This document shows, one piece after another, positions 27,005 to 35,351 of a stretch of DNA of 64,000 nt. The position numbers were made by a program, and so were the translations under genes. Below the pieces are notes generated by a model, which saw only the letters and a program-made list of their open reading frames with translations, was not told the DNA's origin and searched no databases. Within the stretch, counting starts at the first letter, position 1. Each line of letters begins with the position of its first letter. The stretch comes from VAZQ01 sp963753575 (GTDB lineage Bacteria > Pseudomonadota > Alphaproteobacteria > Rhizobiales > Xanthobacteraceae). The DNA lies in NCBI GenBank assembly GCA_963753575.1, contig CAVWCR010000001.1, positions 868,001 to 932,000 on the forward strand, in the 5' to 3' direction.

Positions 27005-27544
27005 GTGAAGAGTGGTGATCCAGTTGCTCGAATACAGATCATGATACACAGGTCGACAAATTCCACTTGGACGCATGACCTCGGATTCGGGGCCGTGGCG
27101 ATCATCGCGGTGTCAATCACGTCGTCTGTTGGCCAGCTTGCCACCTACCAAAATATCGCGCCCTGGTACGCCGGTCTCGTCAAGCCAACATTCAATCCGC
27201 CCAATTGGGTCTTTGCCCCGGTCTGGACGGCGCTCTATGTGCTGATGGCATTTGCCGTTTGGCGCATCTTGCGGCTGCCGGAGGCATCCGCCTCGCGCCG
27301 ATTGGGGCTGACCTTGTTTGTCGTGCAGCTTGTGCTCAATGCTGCGTGGTCATGGATGTTCTTCGGCGCCCACAATCCGATGCTTGGCGCAATCAATATC
27401 GTCCCGCAATTGCTCTTCATTGTGGCAACCGTCGTCGCGTTCCATCGGCTTGATCGAATTGCGGCTTGGTGTCTCGTGCCGCTCGTGGCCTGGGTTGCCT
27501 TTGCGAGTGTTCTCAATATCGCAATCTGGCAACTGAACGGCTAA
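27005..27544 (+). CDS. tspO: TspO/MBR family protein
   Basis: A five-helix membrane protein of up to 179 residues that binds porphyrins and tetrapyrroles. Typical motifs are WYAGLVKPTFNPPNWVFAPV, WTALYVLMAFAVW, LNAAWSWMFFGAHN and the closing LNIAIWQLN. In R. sphaeroides, TspO modulates photopigment gene expression in response to oxygen; here it may protect against tetrapyrrole-sensitised oxidants. The start may be GTG 27005 or ATG 27041 (MIHRSTNS), and the latter fits the usual family length better. It lies at the end of the folE-DUF2177-tspO run. Confidence 0.92.
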   Translation: MKSGDPVARIQIMIHRSTNSTWTHDLGFGAVAIIAVSITSSVGQLATYQNIAPWYAGLVKPTFNPPNWVFAPVWTALYVLMAFAVWRILRLPEASASRRLGLTLFVVQLVLNAAWSWMFFGAHNPMLGAINIVPQLLFIVATVVAFHRLDRIAAWCLVPLVAWVAFASVLNIAIWQLNG

Positions 27545-27594
27545 AGCGCTACGCGACCAAGCCAAGCAACCGTCTCCTTTTCAGGATTGTTTCG

Positions 27595-28137
27595 ATGAAA
27601 AGAAGAAAATCAGATCAATCAAGGGGGCAAGAGAACAAGCGCGTCACAGTGAACGATCGCATGCAGAAGGGGTATTGCTACGAACTCTCGGCGCCAATGG
27701 GCCGCAATTACGATCCAGAGTTTAAACCAGAACTGACGCCACAACAAATGCTTGCCCTCGGCGTGTTCTGCGGCAAGTACATGACGGACACACAGAAGGA
27801 GTTTCCCGAGAGTTGGTTCAAGCGCGCCAAGCTTTCGCCATCTGGACGCGATTGTTCGCTCAACTATTTTGGTGTTGATGCTAGTCGACCGCTGTCAGAG
27901 TGGCGAAACGAAGGATGGATCAACCCGAATGATCCGCGCGGCTGGTTCCAATGGTATTGCCGGTACTACATGGGTCGCCGCATGCCGGAGGAGGACAAGC
28001 GCCAGATCAAACGCTGGAAGGCGTTCCGGCGCCACATCGCGCAAGTGCGAATGAATTGTGAGCCGGGCGACCCATTCTGCCGCCCTCGGCAACGGCAAGC
28101 GCTACTGCACTGGGCTTACGATAGTCGGAGAATCTGA
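27595..28137 (+). CDS. Conserved hypothetical protein, basic and aromatic-rich
   Basis: A 180-residue soluble protein without a signal peptide. It begins MKRRKSDQSRGQENKRVT and contains many Trp, Tyr and Arg residues. Conserved-looking stretches include GYCYELSAPMGRNYDPEFKP, MLALGVFCGKYMTDTQKEFP and FQWYCRYYMGRRMPEEDKRQ, then the tail FRRHIAQVRMNCEPGDPFCR with two Cys. Proteins of this kind occur widely in bacteria with no defined activity. ATG 27595 gives the best start, and the extension to 27466 overlaps tspO. It may belong to the same transcription unit. Confidence 0.75.
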   Translation: MKRRKSDQSRGQENKRVTVNDRMQKGYCYELSAPMGRNYDPEFKPELTPQQMLALGVFCGKYMTDTQKEFPESWFKRAKLSPSGRDCSLNYFGVDASRPLSEWRNEGWINPNDPRGWFQWYCRYYMGRRMPEEDKRQIKRWKAFRRHIAQVRMNCEPGDPFCRPRQRQALLHWAYDSRRI

Positions 28138-28418
28138 AGCAGAAGCCCGCGACGGGCTGATCCAGACGTTGGCAATCTGTATTGAGCGATGGTGCAGTCG
28201 AGGGGAAGCATGGTCGGTAAGGTCGACCCGACGAAGCCCAGAAATGGGCTAACTTTGGTCAAGCTTGCAGGTGCGAAGGCGGATTAACCCGCGAGTCGGC
28301 CTGGGGTGAGGGAGAGAAAAACTCAAGTTGAGGACTTGTCGGCAGCTTAACCCCGATCGCGACCGTGACGGCGGACATCTCGGGTCGGCAGCACCGGGCC
28401 AACTGGAGACTCACGCAG

Positions 28419-28592
28419 TTAGTTGCCCGCAATCTTACTCAGCATCCATGTCGTAAGCCCGATTATGCTGGCGAACAGTACGGCCACGCTGCCGTATGCA
28501 ATGAATGTCGTAAGAATTTCGAAGATCAGGCTCGGGGTGCCGCCGCCGCTCCGAGTTCCTGCATCACTAAATCCGTCAAATCGCGTAAACAT
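28419..28592 (-). CDS. Small single-pass membrane protein, 57 aa
   Basis: The frame starts at ATG 28592 inside the end of the MBL-receiver-GAF gene and runs to TAA at 28419, in a different frame from that gene. The peptide starts MFTRFDGFSDAGTRSGGGTP and then has a clear membrane helix (IFEILTTFIAYGSVAVLFASIIGL), ending WMLSKIAGN. The helix continues well past the other gene's stop, so it is not simply a shadow of it. It could be a translationally coupled small protein or the displaced tail of a longer ancestor. Confidence 0.45.
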   Translation of the reverse strand: MFTRFDGFSDAGTRSGGGTPSLIFEILTTFIAYGSVAVLFASIIGLTTWMLSKIAGN

Positions 28593-30334
28593 GCGAGATC
28601 TGTTTCTTCCCGAGCATGGGGGCGAGTATCAAGGAGACACAACGTGCCAATGCAGCTTCCATCATGAAGTATAAGAGGATAGCCCGCATAAAACCTAATT
28701 CGCGGTCCACCGACGACAAGCGGATTATCGGCAAATCTTTCGTCGTGGATCGTGTCTGCGACAATCATGGGTTCGCGGCTATAGATTACGTGAGCACAAA
28801 ATGAGGCATCCCGCGACGTCTCTTTGACATTCAGGCCCAGGCAAGACTTGAACCATTGCCGATTTTCGTCGACCAAGCTGACGAGCGCAATCGGCACATT
28901 GAAAAGCGCCGCCGCAAGACGCGTGAGGCGGTCGAACCTCTCCTCTGGCTCGGTGTCAAGGATTCTTAATTCGCGCAATGAAGCGATCCGACGCTCTTCG
29001 TCGTCGGGGATGACCGCTCTCATCCAGCGGCAAGCTGAACGCAACACCCAAGCGACTATTTTAGTGCGCGCGTAGCTGCTCGAAAATGGCTTGATTAACC
29101 AGTCTGTCACGCCGGCTGCAGCGCCGGCCATGCGATCTTCTTGTGTAGCAACGATAATCACCGGCAACCGATTCGTGTCATCGCATTCCATCTTCCGGAT
29201 TGTGGCACAAGCCGATAAACCATCAATGCTGGGCACGTCGTGCTCAAGTATTGCCAGGGACGGCCGATCGTCGACAATGAGCTTCCACACTTCATCGACT
29301 GTTGGACAAAATTTGGTACGAATATCCTCAGCGCGAATGACCTCAGAGAGTAACGCAGCCATGATGGGGTCTGCAATTCCGAGCAAGACGGAGCGCTCGA
29401 CCAGTGCTGGCTCCATAGGCGTCATCGCCGCAAACTCCACCCTGGGCCGCTCCGAAACTTTAGCCAGTGAAGGCTCTACCTCTACGACCTGCCCTTCAAC
29501 TGCTGCGAACACCTCAAGTGGCGATGCATTCTCTTTTAACTTTTCCCTTATGCTTTTGAGAACGCGATCAACGGCGTCGTCATCTCCGAGTGGATCATGA
29601 TGAGTTAGCGCAAGCCGTTTCACACCCGAGTACTGGGCAAGCTTGACTGCGTATTCGGCCGAGCTGTGACCCCAACCAAATTTCGCCGGGAAATCGGCAG
29701 CGACATACTGCGCATCGTGGATGAGTAGATCTGCGCCATTGATGAAGCGGGCATGTCTCAGATCTTGCCCGGTGATATCTCCTTGACCGGTTGCCAGTAT
29801 GCGGGAGTGGGCTTCGTGGTCACACGAATACACGACTGTTGCCCCGTCCTCCTCCAACCGATAGCCAAGGGTGATTGCTGGGTGATTCAGGTACTGGGTT
29901 CTGATCTTAACATCGCCTACATTGAAAGTGCCTTCAACAAGGTCATGATAACAAATCGTAGCTCCACATTGCTCAATCGCGACAGGGAAATATAAATATT
30001 GCATCTGCCCGGCCAGAGCTTCGCGCAAGGATTGGGCGAGCCCTCTGGGACCGTAGATGTCCCACTCATTGCCGGATACAAAAAGCGGAGCGAAGAACGG
30101 AATGCCTTGAATGTGATCCCAATGGGTATGGCTGATCAAGATATGGCCGCGTAGTTTGCCGCCGTCCGAGATCAGCTTTTGACCAAGTGGATGTGCCCCT
30201 GTTCCGCAATCAATAATAATTAGCGTACCATGTTTTGAGTGCACCTCGACGCACGAGGTATTTCCTCCATAGCGCGCGGTGTCGGGTCCGGGTCTGGCAA
30301 TCGAACCGCGGGTGCCCCAGAATTTTACCCGCAC
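28526..30334 (-). CDS. MBL-fold hydrolase with receiver-like and GAF domains
   Basis: A 602-residue protein of three modules. Residues 1-270 form a metallo-beta-lactamase fold: KFWGTRGSIARPGP, metal site His69-x-His71-x-Asp73-His74 (SHTHWDHIQG), and later HDAQY and THHDP. Residues 310-425 look like a receiver domain (PVIIVATQE, then DWLIKPF with its Lys), but the phosphoacceptor position is Glu364 (LAILEHDVP) and the acidic pair at the start is reduced. Residues 430-590 are a GAF domain (LAAALFNVPIALVSLVDENR, CAHVIYSREPMIVADT, YAGYPL). The GTG at 30334 is chosen because the MBL motif begins immediately. A signal-controlled hydrolase is plausible; the substrate is unknown. Confidence 0.85.
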   Translation of the reverse strand: MRVKFWGTRGSIARPGPDTARYGGNTSCVEVHSKHGTLIIIDCGTGAHPLGQKLISDGGKLRGHILISHTHWDHIQGIPFFAPLFVSGNEWDIYGPRGLAQSLREALAGQMQYLYFPVAIEQCGATICYHDLVEGTFNVGDVKIRTQYLNHPAITLGYRLEEDGATVVYSCDHEAHSRILATGQGDITGQDLRHARFINGADLLIHDAQYVAADFPAKFGWGHSSAEYAVKLAQYSGVKRLALTHHDPLGDDDAVDRVLKSIREKLKENASPLEVFAAVEGQVVEVEPSLAKVSERPRVEFAAMTPMEPALVERSVLLGIADPIMAALLSEVIRAEDIRTKFCPTVDEVWKLIVDDRPSLAILEHDVPSIDGLSACATIRKMECDDTNRLPVIIVATQEDRMAGAAAGVTDWLIKPFSSSYARTKIVAWVLRSACRWMRAVIPDDEERRIASLRELRILDTEPEERFDRLTRLAAALFNVPIALVSLVDENRQWFKSCLGLNVKETSRDASFCAHVIYSREPMIVADTIHDERFADNPLVVGGPRIRFYAGYPLILHDGSCIGTLCLLDTRPHAREETDLACLRDLTDLVMQELGAAAAPRA

Positions 30335-30442
30335 GGTGCCCCCGTCTGATGATCCGCATGCCCAGCACGCTCGTCCAACGCGGCCGATCGATCGAATTGA
30401 CGATCCACCCACCGAAATTTGAACGCTAAATTCCTGCCTTCC

Positions 30443-30727
30443 ATGAGCCTGCCTGATTCAAGCCCTTGCGAAACGGAAGCAATGATTTGCGCTCGCTTGT
30501 CCTTCCCCGTCGACGTCGAGGTACGTGTTGATCGAAATTACAAGCTGTGCGCGCTCTCGGCCAGGGGCAATGTTGCTGTTATTCTGCCAAGAACGGCAAT
30601 GAACTCGCGGCGTCTCATGTTGGCAATTCGTGACCTGATCCTGGAGCAAAATAGGTCACGCCCCTGTGGTATGGTAGGCAGAGTATTACGTCCGAAAACG
30701 CTGGTCGGCGGCTTATTTCACCTATGA
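30443..30727 (+). CDS. Hypothetical short ORF
   Basis: This frame starts MSLPDSSPCETEAMICA and encodes 94 residues with a compact middle (FPVDVEVRVDRNYKLCALSA, VAVILPRTAMNSRRLMLAIR). It is divergent from the MBL gene and has no strong ribosome-binding site. No family was recognised. Coding status is uncertain and it may be a random open frame. Confidence 0.3.
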   Translation: MSLPDSSPCETEAMICARLSFPVDVEVRVDRNYKLCALSARGNVAVILPRTAMNSRRLMLAIRDLILEQNRSRPCGMVGRVLRPKTLVGGLFHL

Positions 30728-31062
30728 GAGGTAGCCGCAATCCGGGACAACTTCATAGCGGCCGCGACGCACAGCCTGGGCCATGAACCGACATTGTTTG
30801 CGCTGTGCGCTATTGACTCTCACGCCGTTTTGCTTCAATGAAGCGCCGTCGGGTTTGATCGCAGTCGCCCGACAACCCAAGGCATTTCGCCCAAGCACTG
30901 CACTTTGCCCGCCTGCCGGGCCAAGAGCTTTTGGCGAAATGTCATCCTCCGTTCAGATCGAGCATTGCCGACGTGGCCGCGCAGCCGCGGCGTTTCTGTT
31001 TGCTCGCGCTAAATCAGGCGATGTCGGCGCTGATCGCAGGCCGGCGGCGGAGGAGCGAACCG
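30728..31062. other. Gene-free stretch before the amidohydrolase remnant
   Basis: No reliable gene was seen; the frames here lack leader peptides or family motifs. GGAGGAG at its right end serves the next start. Confidence 0.3.
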
Positions 31063-31752
31063 ATGCAAACGCATTGCGACATTGTCGACTTCCATAACCA
31101 CCACATTCCTGCGCGCTTCGAACTGACCGCCGTTCGGGCCGCGCCGCCAAACCAACGAGCCCGCTGGGAGGCGCTTGCGCGCAAGCTGCCGGACGAGGAC
31201 CTTTTGTTGAAAGACGTGCGCGAGGACGCGCCGCAGGCACGGCCGACACTCGAAGTCGCGGCAAAGCTTGGCGCGCCCATGTTCGTGCATCCGGTCGCTC
31301 CACAGCCGCTCACAAGGCAAATGGCTCCCTACGGCCTGATCGGAACGTTGTTCGCGCGCGGCACCGTCAATTCCGCCTCCCTTATTGCCTTGATCGAAGG
31401 CGGGGTATTTGCGCAGCTTCCCGGCTTGCGCGTTGTCGTGACCGCGCACGCAATCGGTGGCCTGGCGATGCTGGCAGGCTTGTCGAAGCAGAGCGCCCTG
31501 CCCGCTGGCACCATCGAGGTCCTGCGCCAGCATGTCTTCATCGATACCACCCTCTTTCATCCCGCCCTGATCCGAGCATCGGTCGATCTGGTCGGTGTTT
31601 CAAATGTGCTCGCCGGGAGCGACTGGCTAATCGCCGGTGACAACCCCATTGGCGGGCTATTGACGAATGCGATGCAGCAAGCGGGACTTTCGGAAGAGCA
31701 ACAGAAGGCCATCGCTGCGGAGAATTGCCAGCGCCTTATGGGTATTGGCTGA
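31063..31752 (+). pseudogene. Amidohydrolase-2 family protein with an internal deletion
   Basis: The N-terminus has the metal motif DFHNHHIPARF and the C-terminal half keeps AAKLGAPMFVHPVAPQ, LRVVVTAHAIGGLAML and the final GSDWLIAG Asp. Between about residues 46 and 47 (VREDA to PQARPTLEVA) roughly 100 residues normally present are missing, without loss of frame. Total length is 229 against about 330 usual. The deletion removes part of the barrel, so activity is unlikely. Its start follows GGAGGAG and it lies 44 bases before chrA. Confidence 0.65.
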
Positions 31753-31796
31753 ACGATCGACGGCGTCGCAGCCGCCTTTTGCTGAGGAGACGCAAT

Positions 31797-33198
31797 ATGA
31801 CTGAACTATCGATTGCGGATGCTTCGGCGCCGCCACGGAATCATGGAGTCTCGCTGCGCGAGGCGTTCCGGGTCTGGCTGCGGATTGCCATGCTCAGTTT
31901 CGGCGGGCCGACCGGCCAGATCGCGGTCATGCACCGCATTCTGGTCGAGGAGAAACGCTGGATTTCCGAAAGCCGGTTCCTGCATGCGCTCAACTACTGC
32001 ATGCTGTTGCCCGGCCCGGAAGCCCAGCAGCTCGCGACCTATATCGGCTGGCTGATGCACCGGACGCTCGGCGGAATCATGGCCGGGGTCCTTTTCATCG
32101 TTCCCGGCATCATCGCCATCATGGCGCTCAGCACCATCTACGCCGCCTACGGCAAGGTGCCGCTGGTTGTGGCGTTGTTCTTCGGCCTCAAGGCGGCGGT
32201 GCTCGCCATCGTGCTGGAGGCCGTGGTTCGCATCGGCAGGCGCGCACTCAAGAGCGTCGAAATGTTGGCGCTCGCAGCAACGGCCTTTGTCGTGATCTTC
32301 TTCTTTGCCTTTCCATTTCCTGTCATCATCCTGGGCGCGGCGCTCATTGGCTTCGGCGGCGCTTGGATGGGCGTGCCGGCCTTCGCGCTCAAGTCCGGCC
32401 ATGGTGGCGGCAAAGAATCCAAGCCCGACATCGATAGCATTCTTGGCGACGCTCTTCCCGATCATGCACGGCCGAACGTCGCCAATGCGCTTCGAGTTCG
32501 CAGCGATCTGGCTGCTGCTCTGGCTCGTGCCGGTGGGAGCGCTGCTCGCGACCTTAGGGAGCGCCAACGTCTTCAGCGTGATTGCGATGTTCTTGAGTAA
32601 GATGGCGATGGTGACGTTTGGCGGCGCCTATGCGGTGCTCAGTTATGTCGCCCAGCAGGCGGTCGAAAGTCATCGCTGGCTCAGTGCTGGCGAGATGCTG
32701 GACGGGCTTGGTATGGCCGAAACAACGCCGGGACCGCTGATCATGGTGCTGCAGTTCGTCGGCTTCATGGGGGCCTTCCGGGACCCCGGCACGCTGCCGC
32801 CAATGCTGGCGGGCGCGCTCGGCGGATTGCTCGCGACCTGGGTGACGTTCACGCCGTGCTTTCTTTGGATATTCCTCGGCGCGCCGTTCATCGAGCCTTT
32901 ACGCGGCAACAAGAAACTGAATGGCGCGCTTTCGGCGATCACGGCCGCGGTAGTTGGCGTGGTTCTCAACCTCGCGATCTGGTTTGCGCTGCATACGATC
33001 TTCCGCGCCGCCACTCCAATACGTTCCTACGGACTGGCGTTCGATATGCCCGTGCTTGCAAGCGTAGACCTTTGGGCGCTGGCGCTGTCGGCTGTAGCCA
33101 TCCTCGCGATATTCCGGTTCAAGGCCGGCATGATCGGAACCCTGCTCGGCTGCTCCGCCATCGGCGTCACTCTATTCCTGGCAGGGCGCATCATTTGA
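31797..33198 (+). pseudogene. chrA: Chromate transporter ChrA, frameshifted or split into two halves
   Basis: Two frames give the two CHR domains of a chromate efflux protein. The first half (ATG 31797) has LRIAMLSFGGPTGQIAVMHR and NYCMLLPGPEAQQLATYIGW. The second half has MVTFGGAYAVLSYVAQQAVE and GMAETTPGPLIMVLQFVGFM, ending 33198. The frames switch around 32485, where RPNVANAL should lead directly into RFEFAAIWLLLWLV. ChrA normally runs about 400-460 residues as one chain, though short-chain CHR pairs also exist; an ATG lies right at the switch (MRFEFAA), so two half-proteins are conceivable. A single-base error or mutation is simpler. Confidence 0.75.
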
Positions 33199-33217
33199 GG
33201 AAATGAGGAGGAATCAC

Positions 33218-33610
33218 ATGAAATGGATTACCCGCGAATACGTCAAAGTCGATCGTGTAGCGTGCCCGTGGCTTATCAGGAAATTCGTCGATCGGGATGC
33301 GGAATTTATCTTCGTAACTCCCGAGAAGGTAATTCACGAAACCAAGCGCCTCGATGCCATTCCCTACGACGTGAAAGATGTCGAATTGGGGCACCACGGC
33401 AAGGAATGTTCGTTCCAGGCGATCTTGGAAAAGTACAAATTGACGAAGGACCCCGCACTTGTGCTTCTGGGCAGGATTGTCAACGGCGCTGACACCGACA
33501 ACACACTCTATCAGCAGCCTGAAGGGCCGGGACTTCAAGCCATCGCCGAAGGCTTCCGCCATCTCGGCTACAAGGATGTCCTGTTCCTAAATGTTCATGT
33601 GAACATGTGA
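33218..33610 (+). CDS. ChrB-like chromate resistance domain protein
   Basis: A 130-residue protein matching the C-terminal domain of ChrB: MKWITREYVKVDRVACPWLI, RKFVDRDAEFIFV, then HGKECSFQAILEKY and LGRIVNGADTD. The Cys in ACPWL and the HGKECSF block are the conserved features. It starts 19 bases after the ChrA end with GAGGAATC upstream, so it belongs to the same operon. ChrB-type proteins support chromate resistance or regulate chrA. The stand-alone short form lacks the N-terminal half of full ChrB. Confidence 0.9.
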   Translation: MKWITREYVKVDRVACPWLIRKFVDRDAEFIFVTPEKVIHETKRLDAIPYDVKDVELGHHGKECSFQAILEKYKLTKDPALVLLGRIVNGADTDNTLYQQPEGPGLQAIAEGFRHLGYKDVLFLNVHVNM

Positions 33611-33671
33611 TAGACATCGTGAAAGAGCCCATCGGTGGTGGGGGAAATCCGTCAATCGAGGTGGACGCGTC

Positions 33672-34280
33672 GTGATCGATAGGATCAGTTCAGTGCAAGA
33701 TATCATGCAGCTCTTGTTTCGTTGGGCATATGCGCGCGACGCTGAAGATTGGGAGGCCTTGAGTGCATCTTTTCATGACGACGCTATAATTAATATTGGG
33801 TGGATTACTGGGAGCGCCAAAGACTATGTCGAAAAGGCTCGAGAACAGGCGCGAAGCAGATCATTTGGAACCCATGCCAAACATATCGTATCTGCTCCGA
33901 TAATAGAGGTCATAGGCGGTCGCGCCACTAGTCTCTGCCATGCAACGCTCCATGTCCGACGCGATATTGGCGGTGTTGAGGCCGACATCGAAAGCTTTAT
34001 GCGCTTCTTCGATCTGCTTGAATGTCGCGAGGGACGTTGGGCTATCGTGAAGAGGACTGGCATCTATGAGAAAGACCGCTTGACCGCGGTCGACCCCAAA
34101 GGCTTTCCACCCGGATTTTGGGACGGTATAGATCTTGGCCAGTTCCCGCCGGCAAAACGCTTCCTGTGTTTTGCGCAGGTCAAGAATGGTTCGAAGCCAA
34201 ACGTAAACTTCATCAGCGTAAATTCGCCCGAGGAAAAAATGCTTTACGCGGATGGAAGACGCTGGCTGTCAGGAATTTGA
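33672..34280 (+). CDS. SnoaL/NTF2-like protein
   Basis: A 202-residue protein with an NTF2-like cone fold: ISSVQDIMQLLFRWAYARDA, EDWEALSASFHDDAIINIGW, then VSAPIIEVIGGRATSLCHAT and CREGRWAIVKRTGIYEKDRL. Such SnoaL_4 proteins include small dehydratases, isomerases or dioxygenase subunits. The start is GTG 33672. The end overlaps the leader of the aldo/keto reductase region, so these two genes may form the head of the following catabolic operon. The substrate is unknown. Confidence 0.8.
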   Translation: MIDRISSVQDIMQLLFRWAYARDAEDWEALSASFHDDAIINIGWITGSAKDYVEKAREQARSRSFGTHAKHIVSAPIIEVIGGRATSLCHATLHVRRDIGGVEADIESFMRFFDLLECREGRWAIVKRTGIYEKDRLTAVDPKGFPPGFWDGIDLGQFPPAKRFLCFAQVKNGSKPNVNFISVNSPEEKMLYADGRRWLSGI

Positions 34281-34302
34281 TGGCGCGGAGGCGGAAACAT
34301 CG

Positions 34303-35301
34303 ATGGACTATACGACCCTCGGCCGAAGCGCCCTCAAAGTCAGCGTCGCCGGCCTTGGTTCTGGCGGTGGCAGTCAACTCGGCCTCGATCGCGGTAAGTC
34401 TCGTCAGGAGGCTGCAAACATCGTCAGGCTTGCGCTCGATCTCGGAGTGAACGTGATCGATACCGCGGAAACCTATATGACGGAGGAGGTGATAGGGGAC
34501 GCCCTCGTAGGGCGAGATCGCCACTCTGTCGTGCTATCTACCAAGCACCACGTTGCGCCTTACCGCAAGAACGATGAACTGTTCACGCCTGAGCAGATCG
34601 TCGCCGGGCTTGACGCGTCATTGCGACGGCTTCGTACGGACTATGTCGACGTCTATTACCTGCATGCACTCACCATACCGCGGATGAATCATGCAATCAA
34701 TAATCTTGTGCCGGCTCTGCTAAAGGAGCGCGACAAAGGAAAATTCCGTTTCCTCGGCGCAACCGAGGCGCCAACGGTGGAACTGCAGCATCAGGGCATG
34801 CGTGCTGCCATCGCAGCCGATCTATTCGATGTTGTCATGGTTGGCTTCCAGATGTTCCATCAGAACGCTCGGGAGCTTGTGTTCCCAATGACGATGGAAC
34901 GAAACATCGGGACCATGCTCGCATTTGTGGTGCGCAACATCTTCGCAGACGAAAATCATCTTCGGACCGAGATTGTGCGCCTGGTGGGCGAAGGCAAGTT
35001 GCCGGCAGAGCTCGCGGCGAAAAGCAATCCGCTCGATTTCTTAATCCACGACGGTGGAGCGCGCAGTCTTGTCGAGGCAGCCTACCGGTTCGCGCGATAC
35101 GAGCCCGGCGCTCATGTCGTGTTATTCGGCACTGGAGATCCGGAGCATCTGCGCAGCAATATTGCATCGGTCCTTTCGCCGCCGCTGCCAGCGGCCGACC
35201 ACGAAAAGGTGAAGGAGCTGTTCGGCGCGCTGGTCGGCATTGGGCTTGACATACCCAATCGCGTTCCGCCGTCGGCACGGCAACCAAATGCGTCTCAGTA
35301 A
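34303..35301 (+). CDS. Aldo/keto reductase
   Basis: A 332-residue NADPH-dependent TIM-barrel oxidoreductase. Motifs are YTTLGRSALKVSVAGLGSGG, LDLGVNVIDTAETYMTEEVI with the catalytic Asp and Tyr, STKHHVAP, and RRLRTDYVDVYYLHAL. The cofactor region near VVLFGTGDPEHLRSNI is present. The start at ATG 34303 aligns with the family. It lies 22 bases after the SnoaL-like gene and 50 bases before the first substrate-binding protein, indicating one transcription unit. It probably reduces or oxidises a sugar- or keto-acid-like compound imported by the nearby transporter. Confidence 0.9.
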   Translation: MDYTTLGRSALKVSVAGLGSGGGSQLGLDRGKSRQEAANIVRLALDLGVNVIDTAETYMTEEVIGDALVGRDRHSVVLSTKHHVAPYRKNDELFTPEQIVAGLDASLRRLRTDYVDVYYLHALTIPRMNHAINNLVPALLKERDKGKFRFLGATEAPTVELQHQGMRAAIAADLFDVVMVGFQMFHQNARELVFPMTMERNIGTMLAFVVRNIFADENHLRTEIVRLVGEGKLPAELAAKSNPLDFLIHDGGARSLVEAAYRFARYEPGAHVVLFGTGDPEHLRSNIASVLSPPLPAADHEKVKELFGALVGIGLDIPNRVPPSARQPNASQ

Positions 35302-35351
35302 CGCGGTGCCAGCTTCTTGACAAAGACGATCCTCGGACTTTCACTCAGCCA

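Noticed and set aside
27014..27021. TGATCC box near tspO as an ECF promoter
   Set aside because: It lies only 20-25 bases before the likely ATG at 27041 and inside the longer frame, leaving no room for a -10 and leader.
33591..33606. ATGTTCA-TG-TGAACAT inverted repeat at the ChrB-like gene end
   Set aside because: A seven-base stem overlapping the coding end without a T-run; probably chance.
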